Below, one piece after another: positions 1-6,519 of a stretch of DNA of 6,519 nt. The stretch is from contig JAGLQR010000102.1 in NCBI GenBank assembly GCA_023136725.1, positions 1-6,519 on the forward strand, in the 5' to 3' direction. Positions within the stretch are counted from its first letter, which is position 1; each line of letters starts with the position of its first letter. The position numbers and the translations under genes were made by a program. Source of the stretch: Candidatus Aminicenantota bacterium. GTDB taxonomy: Bacteria > Acidobacteriota > Aminicenantia > UBA2199. The notes beneath the pieces are model-generated. The model was given only the letters and a program-made list of their open reading frames with translations. It did no database searches and was not told the DNA's origin.

Positions 1-1227
1 TTTTCACTTACGATCTGGTTTCATGTTAAGTATTACCCGCCCCTGATGCTATTTGCAGGATTTGCAGTATGGAAATTGTTAAAAGAAAACTCGAAAAAAG
101 ATCTTTTGAAATTTCTTTTATACCCTGTCCTGAGTTCGATTGCACTTCTAATGTTCAGCAAAGCTGTTTACGGTACATTCAATCCATCAGGAATATTCCC
201 TGCTGAGAATTATTGGTCAACACCGGTCTTCCTGAAACTAAAAGTATTCTTTGCATATTTTTTTGATCAGAGGGATGGCCTTTTACTCTATGCACCTTTT
301 CTTTTCCTTTTCCTTTCCGGCCTCAAATTAAGGAATTTATCATGGAAAGTACTGGCGGCAATAATTTCTGTTTATACCATCTTTCATGCTGTAACAACTG
401 TGAGAGGCGCTCATGCACCTGCCGGGAGGCCGCTTATATTCGTATTCTGGATAATCCTTCTGTTTATGTTCAATTATTATTTCAATTCAGACAGGAAATA
501 TTTGTTCAAGGTCATGGTCGGATTTAATTTTTTCATACTTTTCTGGATCCTGCAATATCCTCAATTCATATATCAACCGGTATTCGCATCGACCATTGAG
601 GGAAGCTCTGCTTTCCTCTCATTCATGGGAAGCAGTGCATTAGACCTCACAAAATTCTTTCCATCATTTCTCACTCAAAGCGACATACTCTATTTACCTA
701 ATATTGTCTGGATAATTACACTCATTATAGTTTTGCTGGCATATTACTCCGGGAACCTGAAAAAAATCCGTATAACTGCCAAAAGCACTAAATACATCTC
801 GATAGTTTTATTCATATCTGCAATTCTTCTGGTTTCATTATTTCCACATGTTCATATCTCAGCAAAAGACCGTTTCCGAAAAAACGGGATATCACTATTC
901 AATTCTTCTTCCAACTTTGTCTGGCTGGAAAATGAAAATAAATTCAGAGTCAAAAGTAACGAAGAATATACGATCTATTTTGAGGAGAGACAGTGGAAAA
1001 AGAACATCTCGTTCCAATTTGATATCCCGGCCGGTTCCTCACTCAAAGCTGCAAACGGGAAGAGACTTATATTTAATTCAACCAAATCAGATAATTCTGA
1101 TTTCTATATTAATTTGTCAAAAATGAAAACATTGAAACTGATGGGGAAAAAGCTGATACCAATATGGATAAAGACCGTTTCTTCTCATAACGATAGTTTC
1201 TTTCATCTCAGAATAGAGGGGAAGTAA
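1..1227 (+). CDS. Polytopic membrane protein, GT39/ArnT-like glycosyltransferase C-terminal part (5' partial)
   Basis: The frame is open from the first base of the window, so the 408 residues seen are the C-terminal part of a longer protein. The ATG at 46 lies inside an uninterrupted frame with no ribosome-binding site and is probably not the start. About eight hydrophobic helices can be seen (window residues roughly 12-27, 36-54, 80-110, 114-133, 143-161, 168-188, 232-250 and 263-281). They are followed by a soluble tail of about 125 residues (284-408), likely extracytoplasmic. The YG turn near residue 58, the stretch DQRDGLLLYAP (89-99) and the APAGRP motif (139-144) resemble membrane glycosyltransferases that use polyprenyl-phosphate sugars (GT39/PMT/ArnT-like). 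The catalytic N-terminal loops lie outside the window, so substrate and activity cannot be judged. The gene ends 2 bases before the sigma-factor gene, which suggests co-transcription. The membrane topology is fairly sure; the family assignment is moderate. Confidence 0.7.
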   Translation, partial: FSLTIWFHVKYYPPLMLFAGFAVWKLLKENSKKDLLKFLLYPVLSSIALLMFSKAVYGTFNPSGIFPAENYWSTPVFLKLKVFFAYFFDQRDGLLLYAPFLFLFLSGLKLRNLSWKVLAAIISVYTIFHAVTTVRGAHAPAGRPLIFVFWIILLFMFNYYFNSDRKYLFKVMVGFNFFILFWILQYPQFIYQPVFASTIEGSSAFLSFMGSSALDLTKFFPSFLTQSDILYLPNIVWIITLIIVLLAYYSGNLKKIRITAKSTKYISIVLFISAILLVSLFPHVHISAKDRFRKNGISLFNSSSNFVWLENENKFRVKSNEEYTIYFEERQWKKNISFQFDIPAGSSLKAANGKRLIFNSTKSDNSDFYINLSKMKTLKLMGKKLIPIWIKTVSSHNDSFFHLRIEGK

Positions 1228-1229
1228 GC

Positions 1230-1526
1230 ATGAAAAACGAATATTCTGTAAGGGACATAATAGATAAGAAACTGTATCCATGTGAAAAGTTTCCAAGGTC
1301 CCTATTCCCTGACCTTGTATCCACCCTCACGGAATTATTCTGGAAAAATGAGAAGGCAAACACCATGGGGAAAGGTGAAAAAGAGATCCCCTACTCTGAA
1401 GATCTTGAGAAGAAAATCTCTGAAACCGTCAGTTTAGGTGCCCTTTTAAGTAATGATCCGGGAACTATCGCCCTTATTTACAAAGATCTTATATTTAAGT
1501 TCATATTCAAGAGGCATGTGAAATAA
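1230..1526 (+). CDS. ECF-type sigma factor, N-terminal fragment (frame-disrupted)
   Basis: This 98-residue frame starts at an ATG with a good ribosome-binding site (AGAGGGG, 1215-1221) and lies 2 bases after the preceding gene. Residues 1-65 are a charged N-terminal extension that I do not recognise. Residues about 69-97 (LLSNDPGTIALIYKDLIFKF and onward) look like the first helix of sigma-70 region 2, where ECF factors usually begin. A TAA at 1524-1526 stops the frame in the middle of region 2. The expected continuation (DEVEEIVQEI, region 2.2) follows immediately in the next frame. On its own this fragment lacks the -10-binding helices and all of region 4, so it should not act as a sigma factor. 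Read together with the following fragment it would give a protein of about 315 residues, long for an ECF factor. Either a frameshift restores the full protein, or the gene is broken or mis-sequenced here. Confidence 0.72.
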   Translation: MKNEYSVRDIIDKKLYPCEKFPRSLFPDLVSTLTELFWKNEKANTMGKGEKEIPYSEDLEKKISETVSLGALLSNDPGTIALIYKDLIFKFIFKRHVK

Positions 1527-1536
1527 AGATGAGGTG
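1512..1536 (+). other. Frame junction within the sigma-factor gene (candidate +1 frameshift site)
   Basis: Frame 1 reads CAT GTG AAA TAA. Skipping a single base moves translation into AAA GAT GAG GTG GAA GAG, giving HVK-KDEVEEIVQEI, which restores an uninterrupted sigma region 2. The arrangement, an AAA codon in the P site, a stop codon in the A site and the correct frame at +1, is loosely like the prfB +1 site. However, the re-pairing of tRNA-Lys on AAU would be imperfect, and the purine-rich AAGAGG (1509-1514) is 6 bases upstream of the AAA codon, farther than the short spacing known for prfB. Removing one A from 1521-1523 would also repair the frame (HV-NKDEVEEI), so a mutation or sequence error in a short homopolymer is equally possible. 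Confidence 0.6.
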
Positions 1537-2181
1537 GAAGAGATCGTCCAGGAGATCATCACCAGGTTCCTTCTTAATAAAATAGATGCCATTCGGAGGC
1601 GATTCAACTTTGATGACCCGGAATTACCAACATTTACATCCTATTTTATGGTTACAGTTCGTAATATATATATAGACATAATCAGGAAAGAAACAAGGAA
1701 TAAGAACCTTGTCGAGAATGAGATGGAAATTGAAAAATTAAGTGACAACAGGAAAAGGGATATGCTTAACACACTTATCCTGGAAGAAGAATTCAAAAAA
1801 TTCAATGCACTAATCAAACTTTATCATAGAACAGGGCCGAAACTGAATCTGACATTGAAGATCAAATACAACATTCCGATAGAAGACACTGACATTCTCA
1901 CCTGTTTCCCGGACTGCTCCGAAGATGAAAAAAACCTTTTCATGGAGAACAGGGGGAATTACATTAAGAATAGAAGAAGTATGGAAAGGATCGTGCCGAT
2001 CTTCAACAAATATGAAGGTAAATCTAACAACCCGGACACTTTACGGAAGTGGATATCCACAAAACTGGAAGAGATCAAGAGACAGATGAACAATATCCAC
2101 CCGGAGTCACCATATAATAATTCTACAATTTCCGACTTGATAATTCTCTACTATAAGTGGGAGAAGAGGCAGGGAGATTAA
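1534..2181 (+). CDS. ECF-type sigma factor, C-terminal fragment (rest of region 2 plus divergent region 4)
   Basis: The frame is open from 1522 and the first possible start codon is GTG 1534, but no Shine-Dalgarno sequence is correctly placed before it. The first residues (VEEIVQEI) are the conserved region 2.2 core, normally found inside a sigma factor and not at its start. Residues 34-53 (FTSYFMVTVRNIYIDIIRKE) match the region 2.3/2.4 helix that opens and reads the -10 element. Residues about 85-190 are in the place of region 4. The segment NPDTLRKWISTKLEEIKRQM (167-186) looks like its recognition helix, though the domain is divergent and longer than usual. The stop is 1 base before the anti-sigma ATG, so translation of the two is probably coupled. 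The homology to region 2 is clear. Whether this is translated independently, by frameshift from the fragment before it, or not at all cannot be settled from the sequence. Confidence 0.72.
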   Translation: MEEIVQEIITRFLLNKIDAIRRRFNFDDPELPTFTSYFMVTVRNIYIDIIRKETRNKNLVENEMEIEKLSDNRKRDMLNTLILEEEFKKFNALIKLYHRTGPKLNLTLKIKYNIPIEDTDILTCFPDCSEDEKNLFMENRGNYIKNRRSMERIVPIFNKYEGKSNNPDTLRKWISTKLEEIKRQMNNIHPESPYNNSTISDLIILYYKWEKRQGD

Positions 2182-2182
2182 T

Positions 2183-2974
2183 ATGACAAATGAGAGAAAT
2201 TTTTTCAGAAGTGATGGGCATATAAGTGATATCTTTACTGCAATTTGTTCAGACAGATTGAGAGAGGAGAGGGAAGATATGATTCCGGCAGAGATAAGGG
2301 TACATCTTGAGAATTGTGAATTCTGCAGGAGTTCTGTTCTCGACATCTACAGTGCGACTCTGTCATCAGTGGAGGATTCCAGCCCGAAATTAACTCTGTT
2401 TAATGACCCCGAACCTGTAAGAAGGTCTTTTTCATATAGATTATTTCTTCGTACTGCCGCAACATTTCTTGTTCTTGCATTTATTACAGGAATATATCTC
2501 CTTATGGATAATAATGAACCGGTAAGTATTAAATTAGCAAAGACAGGTAAAGAGACCGTCATTGTTAACTCAGGCACCAAAACACAAAATAAAGAGCTCA
2601 TTCTTAAGAAAAAATCCGATTCTGACTCCAAAAAAGAAGTAGCAGCCTCATCCCGAAAAGCACCGGATCCCTTTAAGGATAACCCCAATCTTGAGTACAT
2701 GGTTGACAGTCCCCACAGAGGCCGGATTATCAACATCATTTCCCCGGAGTTCAGAATTATCGGGAAAGGAAAGATAATATTCAAATGGGAAAATCATATA
2801 GATAAAGAGCTTAAACTTAAGATCCTGAACAACCTTAATGAAACCCTCTACACATTCAAAGTAAAAGGAAGTAAAGTCGAGTTTACCGGAGATCTCTCCC
2901 CGGGACTTTACTATTGGAAACTTGAAGATAAAGATAGCCTTTACCATGTTGGAAAATTCATCATCGAAAAATAG
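2183..2974 (+). CDS. Membrane-anchored zinc-finger (ZAS) anti-sigma factor
   Basis: This 263-residue protein starts at an ATG preceded by AGGGAG (2171-2176), 1 base after the sigma-factor stop. The cytoplasmic part carries H41-x3-C45-x2-C48 (HLENCEFC), the signature of zinc-binding ZAS/zf-HC2 anti-sigma domains that hold ECF sigma factors inactive. A single membrane helix lies at about 90-108. It is followed by a polar Lys/Ser-rich linker (about 115-170). The C-terminal domain (about 175-263) has the pattern F-x-W, alternating strands and LSPGLYYWKLED near the end. This is typical of Ig/FN3-like beta-sandwich domains, here probably outside the cytoplasmic membrane. The order sigma gene then anti-sigma gene fits a regulatory pair. 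The outer domain is the likely signal-receiving or proteolysis-sensitive part, which is inference. No gene for a site-1 or site-2 protease is visible in the window. Confidence 0.85.
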   Translation: MTNERNFFRSDGHISDIFTAICSDRLREEREDMIPAEIRVHLENCEFCRSSVLDIYSATLSSVEDSSPKLTLFNDPEPVRRSFSYRLFLRTAATFLVLAFITGIYLLMDNNEPVSIKLAKTGKETVIVNSGTKTQNKELILKKKSDSDSKKEVAASSRKAPDPFKDNPNLEYMVDSPHRGRIINIISPEFRIIGKGKIIFKWENHIDKELKLKILNNLNETLYTFKVKGSKVEFTGDLSPGLYYWKLEDKDSLYHVGKFIIEK

Positions 2975-2978
2975 CTGA

Positions 2979-5786
2979 CTAATTACCGAACAGGATAAAA
3001 CTGCTCCAGTATTTCGGGAATGCGGTATATGGATCCGAGATAAGGGTAAGTTTTGCCTCTCTTAATGAATTTTGAAATGTCTTTCCTTCAAGGATATTCC
3101 TATACAATTCCACCATAAGCATAGAGGTTGATCTGTCTTCAACTGTCCATAAAGAGAAAATAATATTTTGAGCACCGGAGAAGAAAAATCCTCTGTTAAG
3201 GGCAAGAACACCTTCACCTTTAACAAGTTTTCCGGCACCACTCTCACAACTTGAAAGCACAAGCAATGAAGTCCTTAATTTGAGGTTATATATTTCTTTT
3301 GAGAATAATACGCCATCCTCCTCCTCATCTGACTCAATATCTCCGGCAAAGATCAATCCGGACAAAACCGGATTTTCCAGATTATTTACAGTGTGAGTAG
3401 CTATATGGATGAAGCCGAACTCCTGTTCTTTTATAGTTTTCTTAAACCTGGATTCTGTTGCATCACCGTAAAAATAGCCCAGAGAACCGATCCCTTTTGA
3501 ATTAAAGATTTCCATTATCGACCTTACCTCTTCAGCTGTTCCCGGCAGGCTAGGAAGTTTTTTTAATACCGGTTCGAAAAGCGCCTTGGTCTTCCACTTG
3601 AACACAGGAGCAAAACCAAGGAAATTCCTGTTGCCGGGACTCCCCCCGTTCGTTCTGGAATTGCGGAGTACTATTGAATAGTGGTAAGCAAAAGAGTGTT
3701 TTCTGACCATGAAATTCAAATCTGAGAATGATATCGCCTCTCCGGATCCCGATATCAGAGCTTCAAACGGTATGAGGAAAAGTTCGCTGTCGGGAATTAT
3801 TGTTATCTTTTTTTTATCCGAAATATATTCACCTATCGGAGCAATGAGTTTTTCATAAAGTAACGGAGACGTCCTGAGAAATTCAGATTCTTCAATTTTC
3901 ACAATCGATCTGTAGAAATCCCGGATACACGCTTTAAATTCCGGCCCGGCCTTTACTTCTTTTGTTATAAATTTCTCAGTGGATATCAGATATATGTTTA
4001 TAGTATCTTCTGTCATAAAATATTCCAGGATTACTTCATCTTTATCAATCCCCTTCTGAATCTGAGAAATATCAGGTATCCAGTTCTGGAATTTAAGGTT
4101 ATAGTATTTGGGATATTTCTGTTCGAGACTTTCAATGAATTTTTGATATCTATTCCTTATTTCAAAATAGGAAGTTTCAAGGGCTTCTCTTCTTAATGCG
4201 GATACTCTTTTCCCACTCATATAATCTCTCTCAAGAAGTAGCTCCAGCCTTACTATCTCATTCTTCAGCATACTTTCAGTTTCAAGCAATTTCTTTGGGA
4301 TACCGGCAAATTCCTTAGCCTCGGAGTCTGCTATCATTCCCCAGAGCAGCGCTGCCTTACTTCTCTCTGAGAACCGGAATGCTTCTGTCCTGTAATGATC
4401 CTCTCCTGTAAGCCTGTGCAGATCCATTGAAACCTTCAGCACTTTGCTGTAGATGTCACGTGATATCGATTCAAATCCCGGGTTATATTCATCCGGTGTA
4501 TACTGATTTCTCATTAGCTCAACAAGCTCAACAGACTTTAAATATGAGCTGAAGGAACATTTAAGATCTTTGATCCTGTCCTTCTTCAGTGAATACCGCA
4601 TCCTGAATGCTTCACCTTTGAGGCTCAGCACTTTGATAAGATCTTTTTTAAAATAAAGCCTTTCGTTCAGTTCAGGATTATCACAAACGCTCTTGGGATC
4701 AAAACCGGAGATAAGTGAAATTAATGAGTCCTGAAGAAACCTTAGCGAGCTATCATAGTCGCCTTCCATGAAATGAAGTTTTCCCAGCTGAAAAAATGTA
4801 TCGCCTGAGAAAAGATGATTCTCTCCCAGTTTGTCAGTCTTAATACTTAGAGAGTCTGTAAGAAACTCCCCGGCACGCCGGAATTCATTTTTCAGTATCA
4901 GGGCAGTACCTATATCGTGATATGTGTCCGCAACCTCGAGACTGTTCTCACCAAAAAGTTCAGTCCTTATCTTTAGAGCCTTTCTGAAGTTTTCCATAGC
5001 CCTTTCGAAATCACCCTCAAGTGTATAAATGATCCCTATATTTTCATATATTATTCCGGAAAGGTGGTGAGATCCCCCATAGGTTTCCAGATATACCTTC
5101 AAAGATTTTCCAAGTACCCGTTTTGCTTCCGTATAGAATTTTTGCTTCACCCTGTTACTGTCAATAAATTTAAAACTTCTGAAAAAATTCTCATCAATAT
5201 TCTCAAATCTCCGCAATTTTATCAGCAGGGATTTAAAATAATATGCATCAGCCTCTCTATAATTCCCCATATTTCTGTAAACCAGGGCTATACTGTTATA
5301 ACTTCTTGAAACTTCTTTGTGATACCTGCCAAATGCAGCAATTCTGACTGCAAGCGCCTTCTGATAAAGATCAAGAGCCTTCTCGAAATTTCTATCTCTT
5401 AGATGTTTAAATGCAAGTTTATGATAACTGCTCGCCAGTTCTGAATACCTGTAAGCAGAATGAGTAAGAGCAACTTCAAGCCCCATATTCAGATATTTAA
5501 GAGCAAGGTCATAATTCCCTTCAAGCCTGTAATTATTCCCCAGCCTTATATAATTCTGAATCACTTTTTCCCAATTTCCTTTTGATGAATAATCTTTAAC
5601 TGCTTTTTTCAGGAAGTAGCTGGACATGTCGTATGAGGCCTTGTCAGCAAACTTTTCAGCCTCTACTTCTTCAATACTTTTAGGTGTATCAGAAAGATCA
5701 AGATTTATTTCTCGTTTTTGCACGCATCCTGCAAAAAAAACAATTACCAGCAGGAAGAAGAATAAATTCCCTTTTTTTTTTGACAT
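2979..5786 (-). CDS. TPR-repeat CHAT-domain lipoprotein (caspase-like peptidase)
   Basis: The 935-residue product begins with a lipoprotein signal (Lys-rich start, hydrophobic core, FFAGC with Cys21), so it is probably exported and lipid-anchored. Residues about 75-358 hold some seven TPR units with about 42-residue spacing in the kinesin-light-chain style (G-x-x-H/N between repeats, for example YENIGIIYTLEGDFERAMEN). One unit, near 200-235, is degenerate. A helical, partly coiled-coil linker (about 460-560) leads to a C-terminal CHAT domain (about 640-935). Its expected catalytic residues are present: His798 in FIHIATH and Cys847 in LLVLSSCESGAG. The GAQNIIFSLWTVED segment and the final LREAKLTL helix are also typical. 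CHAT proteins are caspase-related cysteine peptidases of clan CD, usually regulated by partner domains. The signal peptide supports this start, although no ribosome-binding site is evident. The gene ends 4 bases from the anti-sigma gene, facing it. The substrate is unknown. Confidence 0.93.
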   Translation of the reverse strand: MSKKKGNLFFFLLVIVFFAGCVQKREINLDLSDTPKSIEEVEAEKFADKASYDMSSYFLKKAVKDYSSKGNWEKVIQNYIRLGNNYRLEGNYDLALKYLNMGLEVALTHSAYRYSELASSYHKLAFKHLRDRNFEKALDLYQKALAVRIAAFGRYHKEVSRSYNSIALVYRNMGNYREADAYYFKSLLIKLRRFENIDENFFRSFKFIDSNRVKQKFYTEAKRVLGKSLKVYLETYGGSHHLSGIIYENIGIIYTLEGDFERAMENFRKALKIRTELFGENSLEVADTYHDIGTALILKNEFRRAGEFLTDSLSIKTDKLGENHLFSGDTFFQLGKLHFMEGDYDSSLRFLQDSLISLISGFDPKSVCDNPELNERLYFKKDLIKVLSLKGEAFRMRYSLKKDRIKDLKCSFSSYLKSVELVELMRNQYTPDEYNPGFESISRDIYSKVLKVSMDLHRLTGEDHYRTEAFRFSERSKAALLWGMIADSEAKEFAGIPKKLLETESMLKNEIVRLELLLERDYMSGKRVSALRREALETSYFEIRNRYQKFIESLEQKYPKYYNLKFQNWIPDISQIQKGIDKDEVILEYFMTEDTINIYLISTEKFITKEVKAGPEFKACIRDFYRSIVKIEESEFLRTSPLLYEKLIAPIGEYISDKKKITIIPDSELFLIPFEALISGSGEAISFSDLNFMVRKHSFAYHYSIVLRNSRTNGGSPGNRNFLGFAPVFKWKTKALFEPVLKKLPSLPGTAEEVRSIMEIFNSKGIGSLGYFYGDATESRFKKTIKEQEFGFIHIATHTVNNLENPVLSGLIFAGDIESDEEEDGVLFSKEIYNLKLRTSLLVLSSCESGAGKLVKGEGVLALNRGFFFSGAQNIIFSLWTVEDRSTSMLMVELYRNILEGKTFQNSLREAKLTLISDPYTAFPKYWSSFILFGN
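5772..5781 (-). repeat. A10 homopolymer at codons 2-5 of the CHAT lipoprotein gene
   Basis: On the coding strand the gene begins ATG TC followed by ten consecutive A's and then GGG. Gain or loss of one base would put the whole protein out of frame right after the start codon. Tracts of this kind near start codons are known contingency loci in other bacteria and can also cause transcriptional slippage. Lys-rich starts are normal in signal peptides of AT-rich genomes, so chance is a real alternative. Confidence 0.5.
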
Positions 5787-5880
5787 ATCTGTTTTTATGT
5801 ATAAAATTATAACTTATTTGAAAATAATTCATAGTTCCGTTTTTAATTTTGAATTTCGTAATAAAGATTATGGAGAACAC
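5787..5880. promoter_or_regulatory. Divergent intergenic region between CHAT lipoprotein and secreted-protein genes
   Basis: This is the only intergenic stretch of note. For the plus-strand gene, TTGAAA (5818-5823) and TTTAAT (5842-5847) are 18 bases apart, each one mismatch from the sigma-70 consensus. An overlapping TAATTTTG (5844-5851) also fits the Bacteroidota-type TAnnTTTG element, so the promoter class is uncertain. For the minus-strand CHAT gene there is a perfect TATAAT (5811 down to 5806) with no recognisable -35 at normal spacing. GGAAC (5838 down to 5834) is the core of many ECF -35 elements but lacks a convincing ECF -10. The region is so AT-rich that chance matches are expected. 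Confidence 0.4.
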
Positions 5881-6519
5881 ATGCTTACAAAAACCTTCAG
5901 AACTTTTATCCTTATACTACTATTTTTTGCTCTGACAACCGCAACTATATTTGCGGGAGAAAAAGTCGATATCCCGGGGAATTCGACCATCCTTTCCCGT
6001 TATCTTAATTTCTACTATAATCTCCCCTCCAAAGATTTTATTTATCACCTGAATGACATGCTTATTTATTCAGAGGCTCCAACAAATAAATTGTTTAAGA
6101 GAGGAGTCCGGGACAAACTTTTAAAAATTGTCGAAATGGAAAACAAGATCGAAAAGCTTATCAAGACAAGATTTAAATTTGAAAAAAACATGTTCACTAT
6201 CAATCTGTCAGACAGGAAAGGTTTTCGTGATGCATCAAAACTTCTTAATTATCTCGGCCTTTTTCTGGAGAAAAAAGATTCAGGTATGTATTCAATCGAA
6301 GAGGATGACTCAACAGGAATTGTAGATTATCACAAGTTTGTTAACCTGAGAGTTAAAAGCCTCGAAAAACTGATCAATCGGACGAACCGGCTTTTCTATA
6401 ACCATTCTAATTCAACGATGGAGATCCCGTTCACTTTTGAATTTTTAAATAAATGCTCCGGACTTGAAGTGAACAATAATAATTTTCTTGAACTTATAAC
6501 TACAAACAAGCAATTCTCC
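5881..6519 (+). CDS. Secreted protein of unknown function (3' partial)
   Basis: A frame starting at ATG 5881 stays open for 213 codons to the last base of the window, so the C-terminus is missing. The start is supported by GGAGA at 5872-5876 and by a signal peptide: Lys4/Arg7, a hydrophobic core at about 8-24 and a probable cleavage after Ala25 (TIFA-GEKV). There is no lipobox, so the product should be released into the periplasm or beyond. The mature part is mixed, with charged helices (about 75-98 and 152-172). A segment FTINLSDRKGFRDASKLLNY (105-124), followed by LGLFLEKKDSGMYSIEED (125-142), looks like a small alpha/beta unit. I do not recognise the family, and there is only one cysteine (Cys192) in the visible part. 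It is divergently transcribed from the CHAT lipoprotein gene and may share its regulation, which would make it a candidate partner or substrate; this is inference. Confidence 0.82.
   Translation, partial: MLTKTFRTFILILLFFALTTATIFAGEKVDIPGNSTILSRYLNFYYNLPSKDFIYHLNDMLIYSEAPTNKLFKRGVRDKLLKIVEMENKIEKLIKTRFKFEKNMFTINLSDRKGFRDASKLLNYLGLFLEKKDSGMYSIEEDDSTGIVDYHKFVNLRVKSLEKLINRTNRLFYNHSNSTMEIPFTFEFLNKCSGLEVNNNNFLELITTNKQFS

Noticed and set aside
1533..1563. Stem-loop (GGTG/CACC with inner GATC pairs) downstream of the frame junction as a frameshift stimulator
   Set aside because: The pairings are short and broken by bulges and would be only marginally stable; it is not convincing without folding and conservation data.
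1529..1590. ATG at 1529 as a start for the second sigma fragment
   Set aside because: It is in a different frame from the sigma homology and soon meets a stop codon.
2347..2784. 145-residue minus-strand frame inside the anti-sigma gene
   Set aside because: It lies wholly antisense to a well-supported gene and shows no domain or proper start; the 99- and 79-residue antisense frames nearby are rejected for the same reason.
2986..3018. Inverted repeat CCGAA/TTCGG near the convergent stop codons as a terminator
   Set aside because: The stem is only 5 bp with a long loop and no T tract, and it lies inside the CHAT coding region.
5698..5880. 60-residue minus-strand frame spanning the divergent intergenic region
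   Set aside because: It overlaps the signal-peptide codons of the CHAT gene in another frame, has no recognisable features and is explained by low-complexity AT-rich DNA.
6128..6325. 65-residue plus-strand frame near the right end
   Set aside because: It is out of frame within the better-supported secreted-protein gene beginning at 5881.

Overview
The window comes from an AT-rich bacterial genome (GC content looks well below 50% by eye). An exported lipoprotein and an ECF-type sigma/anti-sigma pair suggest a diderm (Gram-negative) bacterium, probably not a well-studied one. Clear Shine-Dalgarno sequences precede three of the genes, which argues mildly against typical Bacteroidota. I cannot assign a phylum.

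Layout. Positions 1-1227 (+) hold the C-terminal part of a polytopic membrane protein with a look of the GT39/ArnT-like glycosyltransferases. Two bases later a tight plus-strand cluster begins: an ECF-type sigma factor broken into two reading frames (1230-1526 and 1534-2181), then a membrane-anchored zinc-finger anti-sigma factor (2183-2974). Four bases after that, facing the other way, ends a large TPR-CHAT lipoprotein gene (5786-2979, minus strand). A 94-base divergent intergenic region (5787-5880) separates it from a plus-strand gene for a secreted protein of unknown function, which starts at 5881 and runs off the end of the window.

How the genes may work together. The sigma and anti-sigma genes are a standard signalling pair: the anti-sigma has a cytoplasmic ZAS zinc-finger, one membrane helix and an extracytoplasmic beta-rich domain. 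Next to it is a predicted exported caspase-like CHAT protease with an apparently complete His/Cys dyad and about seven TPR repeats. An attractive but unproven model is that the CHAT lipoprotein senses something through its TPRs and cleaves the outer domain of the anti-sigma or another envelope target.

The strongest anomaly is the sigma factor. Its conserved region 2 is cut by a stop codon, and the protein resumes at once in the +1 frame. This could be programmed frameshifting, a recent mutation or a sequence error. A second oddity is a run of ten A's directly after the CHAT start codon, a possible slippage or phase-variation tract. No RNA genes, insertion sequences, CRISPR arrays or convincing terminators were seen.
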